Made by a program: the position numbers and the translations under genes. Positions 61,078-64,000 of a stretch of DNA of 64,000 nt are shown in pieces. The notes beneath the pieces are model-generated. The model was not told where the DNA came from and ran no database searches. It saw only the letters and a list, made by a program, of their open reading frames with translations. Position 1 is the stretch's first letter, and each line of letters starts with the position of its first letter. The DNA lies in assembly GCA_022510725.1 (NCBI GenBank), contig JAFLSW010000001.1:186001-250000 (forward strand), in the 5' to 3' direction. The DNA is from Lachnospiraceae bacterium. GTDB lineage: Bacteria; Bacillota; Clostridia; Lachnospirales; Lachnospiraceae.

Positions 61078-61701
61078 ATGAAGGTCATGTTGTTAAACGG
61101 AAGTTCCAATCAGAAAGGATGTACCTACACAGCTTTAATGGAAGCGGCAAAGGTATTGGAAGCAGAAGGGATTGAAACAGAACTGATCCAGCTTGGAGGC
61201 GATCCGATCAGAGACTGCATCGGCTGCGGCGGCTGCCGTGCCGGCATGGGATGCGTATTCCAGGATGATGCCATTAACAACATCGTGGAAAAGGCGAAAA
61301 GCTGTGATGGCTTTATATTCGGCACACCGGTTTACTATGCTCATCCTTCGGGAAGAGTGTTATCCGCTTTGGATCGGATGTTCTTTTCCGGGAAAAAAGC
61401 CTTTGAACATAAACCGGGATTTGCAGTGGCTTCCGCCAGAAGAGCAGGTACCACAGCCAGTCTGGATGTATTGTTAAAATATTTTACCATTTCCGAGATG
61501 CCCATCGTATCCTCTTCTTATTGGACAATGGTACATGGAAATATCCCCGAAGAGGTCATGCAGGATGCAGAAGGCCTGCAAACAGTGAGAAACGCTGCAA
61601 GGAATCTTTCCTGGCTCTTAAAATGCATTGAATTGGGCATAGAAAACGACATACTCCCGCCGGAGGCCGAGCATGCCGCACGTACTAACTTTATTCGATA
61701 A
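61078..61701 (+). CDS. NADPH-dependent FMN reductase family flavoprotein
   Basis: A 207-residue flavodoxin-fold protein of the iron-sulfur flavoprotein/FMN reductase type. It has the MLLNGSSNQKGCTYTAL phosphate loop, a CIGCGGCRAGMGCVFQDDA cysteine cluster at about 46-64, and GFIFGTPVYYAHPSGRVLSALDRMFF. The closely spaced Cys residues could hold a [4Fe-4S] cluster, as in Isf proteins. It probably reduces quinones, flavins or oxidants with NAD(P)H under control of the TetR gene just upstream. Its stop abuts that of the convergent DUF6062 gene. Confidence 0.9.
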   Translation: MKVMLLNGSSNQKGCTYTALMEAAKVLEAEGIETELIQLGGDPIRDCIGCGGCRAGMGCVFQDDAINNIVEKAKSCDGFIFGTPVYYAHPSGRVLSALDRMFFSGKKAFEHKPGFAVASARRAGTTASLDVLLKYFTISEMPIVSSSYWTMVHGNIPEEVMQDAEGLQTVRNAARNLSWLLKCIELGIENDILPPEAEHAARTNFIR

Positions 61702-62463
61702 TTATTTATTTTGCTGATATACCGGGTCTGCGGGATAACCGCCCCAGAGCTTTTGCATGCCTCGTTGAATGGCATCCTTGGAGTTTTTCCAGTCCGCATC
61801 CTTGTTGCGGTAATCGAATTTCTCCACCAGCCAGGCCACATCCTCGCCTACCCGGCTTACATTCTTTTCCATTAGGTCAAATAAAAGAGGGAACAGTGCA
61901 TCCTTTTGCTTTTCGTTTAACTGTCTGTCCGCTTCGGCACAGATATCACCGAAATGATGGAGGCACAGGCCCTTGCTCTTTTTTAGCATTTCCGTCATTT
62001 CTCCATCTTTTTTGTACATGAAGAAAAAGGTGTCCAGATATCTTTGATAGGTGGTGGCAAACTGATTGCAGATATAGCAGGATTTTTCCCGCTGCTTTAC
62101 CCATGCCGCCATGGAATTCATGTTTTCCCCGTCTTTTTTTAACTTATTCATAAAGGAGGATTTTCCTCTGGAGAATATTTTTACCTGTTCCGATAATTCC
62201 TGATTCATCTGCACATAGTGTGTCTTTAAGATCCAGCCGTTTCCCAAAGTATTGCCATAGTCAAACATCTTTTTAAAATGAGCCCGGCAGAATCCTGCCT
62301 TATCGGTCTGATCCCGCATATCGCTTTCCATATAGGAAGAGCCGGAGCCTAAAACCAGGTCCAAAAGGTCCTGTTCCACATTGCGTTCAATAAAGCAAAA
62401 GGGACATTCGTCGTCTGCCATAAAGGCATCGGTCATGGGAATGGTATATAAGGTTTCTTTCAT
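61702..62463 (-). CDS. DUF6062 cysteine-rich protein
   Basis: A 253-residue cytosolic protein. Three Cys/His clusters are visible: ECPFCFIERN with GFCRAHFKKMF in the N-terminal third, KSCYICNQF in the middle and GLCLHHFGDI afterwards. They probably bind zinc or an Fe-S cluster. The family is found in clostridia (DUF6062 as I recall it) and has no known function. I chose the ATG at 62463, behind GGAGG; an upstream in-frame start at 62529 lacks a ribosome site. It is convergent with the flavoprotein gene with no gap. Confidence 0.8.
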   Translation of the reverse strand: MKETLYTIPMTDAFMADDECPFCFIERNVEQDLLDLVLGSGSSYMESDMRDQTDKAGFCRAHFKKMFDYGNTLGNGWILKTHYVQMNQELSEQVKIFSRGKSSFMNKLKKDGENMNSMAAWVKQREKSCYICNQFATTYQRYLDTFFFMYKKDGEMTEMLKKSKGLCLHHFGDICAEADRQLNEKQKDALFPLLFDLMEKNVSRVGEDVAWLVEKFDYRNKDADWKNSKDAIQRGMQKLWGGYPADPVYQQNK

Positions 62464-62641
62464 GGCTTTCCTCCGTAAAATAAGTGATCGATATGATTTT
62501 ATTTTACTAGGGAGGAAGAAAAAGTACAAGGGGAATGTTATAGTTGGAGAATAGTATAGAGGTAAAAGTGGAAGTATCAGTAGATTCTTCAGACAAGAAA
62601 TGATAGAATTGAATAGAAAAAATCAGAGAAAGGCGGCAGCC

Positions 62642-64000
62642 ATGTCCTTACAGTTTTACATAGGCGCTTCCGGCGCAGGAAAGAGCAAAAAGGTATATGG
62701 AGATATGTTAGAACGGGCAAAAACAGATAAAAGCACTCGTTATTTTATAGTGGTGCCCGATCAGTTTACCATGGAGACGCAAAGGGTGCTCTGTGCCATG
62801 TCCGATTCCGGCGGCATCATGAATATGGAAGTGTTGAGCTTTAACAGGCTGGCACACCGTATTTTTGAGGAGCTGGGATTTGCTTCCCTGCCCCGGTTGG
62901 ATGATACGGGCAAGAACCTGGTTCTTCGAAAGGTGGCGGGTGAGCATGAAAAGGAACTGAGCGTGATCGGCGCTTCCTTAAAGAAAACCGGATATATTGC
63001 CCAGGTTAAGTCCATGATATCTGAGTTTGCCCAATATGGCATCATGCCGGAGGACATGGAAGCCTTTTTGGACCTGGCCAAAGAGAAGGGCAGTCTTTTT
63101 GCAAAGCTAAAGGATCTGCAGGTGCTTTATAAAGGCTATAGAGAATATATCAGTGGGCATTTTATCACCACGGAGGAGACCATTGATATTTTGGTGCGGA
63201 ATGTGCAAAACTCAGCGCTGCTTAAGGATAGCGTGGTAGTATTTGACGGTTTTACCGGTTTTACACCTATTCAGGAATTGTTGTTGAAGGAATTGATGCT
63301 GTGTACAAAGCAGGTCATTGTCACCCTTTTGGGAGATGAAAAGGGACAGCTTTGCGGAGAAATCAGGGAACAGGACCTGTTCTATCTGACGGCAAGGGCA
63401 TATCACCGCTTAGAAAGGCTGGCGGAGGAAAACGGGATTGCCAGGGATGAAGATGAGGAACTTTTGGATAAGCCGGTGTACCGTTATCTGGAAAATCCCC
63501 CTCTTTCCCATTTGGAAAAGGCATTGTTTAGAAAAAATCGGCTTGCTCCCGTTTCCGGAAAAGAGGCGGTTTCCCTCATAAGATGCCAAAATCCCAAAAA
63601 GGAGACGGAATGGGTCTGTGGCATGATTCATAAGCTGATCCGGGAAAACGGCTATTGCTATCGGGATTTTGCCGTTATTACGGGAGATCTTCCTTCCTAT
63701 GGCACCTTTCTCAAGGAAAGCTTTGAGGAACAAAGGATTCCTCTGTTTTTGGACAGGAATGTAAGTCTGTTATTTCATCCTTTTATGGTATTTTTAAACG
63801 GGCTTGTGCGGATGGTGGCAAAGGATTTCTCCTATGACACCGTTATGCCCTTTTTAAGGACAGGCTATCTGGATGTCAGTCAGGAAGAAATCGATATCTT
63901 TGAAAAATATGTGATCAAATACGGTGTCCGCGGCAGGAAAAAGTATGAACGCACCTTTCTTCGGATCTGTGATGAGACGGAAACGGTAAATCGGGTCAGA
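62642..64000 (+). CDS. addB: ATP-dependent helicase/nuclease subunit B (partial, 5' part)
   Basis: The first 453 codons of AddB; the frame is open to the right edge of the window. MSLQFYIGASGAGKSKKVY contains the AddB Walker A loop (GASGAGKS). Helicase-like segments follow: FIVVPDQFTMETQRVL, MEVLSFNRLAHRIFEELG, VVFDGFTGFTPIQELLLKEL and EWVCGMIHKLIRENGYCYRDFAVITGD. AddB with AddA processes double-strand breaks for RecA; its C-terminal Fe-S nuclease domain lies outside the window. ATG 62642 has AAAGGCGG upstream. addA is expected next. Confidence 0.95.
   Translation, partial: MSLQFYIGASGAGKSKKVYGDMLERAKTDKSTRYFIVVPDQFTMETQRVLCAMSDSGGIMNMEVLSFNRLAHRIFEELGFASLPRLDDTGKNLVLRKVAGEHEKELSVIGASLKKTGYIAQVKSMISEFAQYGIMPEDMEAFLDLAKEKGSLFAKLKDLQVLYKGYREYISGHFITTEETIDILVRNVQNSALLKDSVVVFDGFTGFTPIQELLLKELMLCTKQVIVTLLGDEKGQLCGEIREQDLFYLTARAYHRLERLAEENGIARDEDEELLDKPVYRYLENPPLSHLEKALFRKNRLAPVSGKEAVSLIRCQNPKKETEWVCGMIHKLIRENGYCYRDFAVITGDLPSYGTFLKESFEEQRIPLFLDRNVSLLFHPFMVFLNGLVRMVAKDFSYDTVMPFLRTGYLDVSQEEIDIFEKYVIKYGVRGRKKYERTFLRICDETETVNRVR

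Overview
The window looks like a chromosomal segment of a mid-GC, spore-forming Firmicute, most likely a Lachnospiraceae-type gut clostridium. The pointers are an LL-diaminopimelate pathway (dapF, dapL), a glnA gene followed by a NitR-type ANTAR regulator, GatCAB alongside a GlnRS, a PdaB-type polysaccharide deacetylase, AddB-type recombination, several clostridial DUF families (DUF368, DUF4291, DUF2225, DUF6062) and strong AGGAGG ribosome sites. No tRNA, rRNA or CRISPR array was seen.

Layout. 1-3.6 kb: end of an unknown gene, a CgeB-like glycosyltransferase and a hybrid histidine kinase. 3.7-17.1 kb: a PdaB-like polysaccharide deacetylase gene on the minus strand is split in two by a 12.66-kb insertion (4303-16962). 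The insertion carries a second hybrid kinase with a response regulator, a LysR regulator, a redox operon (flavodoxin, two aldo/keto reductases, a DUF362 lipoprotein, a permease), a 54-codon ORF coupled to a large serine recombinase, and a degenerate DUF4157-like gene. Joining the two ends at a shared CA dinucleotide restores a 253-codon deacetylase with an intact TFDAAWGNED motif. The two element ends together form a 38-bp palindrome centred on that dinucleotide, as expected of a serine-integrase attP. This looks like a skin-type element sitting in a probable sporulation gene, and is the main discovery of the window.

17.3-26.5 kb: SseB-like protein, small membrane protein, GH1 glycosidase, an MBOAT/SGNH acyl-transfer pair, an Ig-repeat surface protein with a structured leader, and a GT-C-type membrane protein whose promoter predicts a leaderless mRNA. 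26.5-32.1 kb: an operon-like run (hisC, DUF368, methyltransferase, hslO, nadE). 32.7-36.8 kb: glnA with a leader that can form two exclusive hairpins, the ANTAR gene, dapF and dapL. 37-40.2 kb: an ECF sigma factor, its probable anti-sigma factor and a VWA lipoprotein; a shared 39-bp element lies before the sigma operon and before the VWA gene.

40.4-42.3 kb: a small accessory patch with a CPCC protein, a DUF4291 protein and a probable type III toxin-antitoxin locus (ToxN-family nuclease behind a consensus promoter, a chain of hairpins and a terminator). 42.4-64 kb: mostly core genes, namely a LysM cell-wall protein, gatCAB, a Cu/Zn SOD-like protein, guaB, a GGDEF-EAL protein with a large DUF2339-like membrane protein, glnS, a MocR regulator, a TetR/flavin reductase pair, a DUF6062 protein and the start of addB, which runs off the end.
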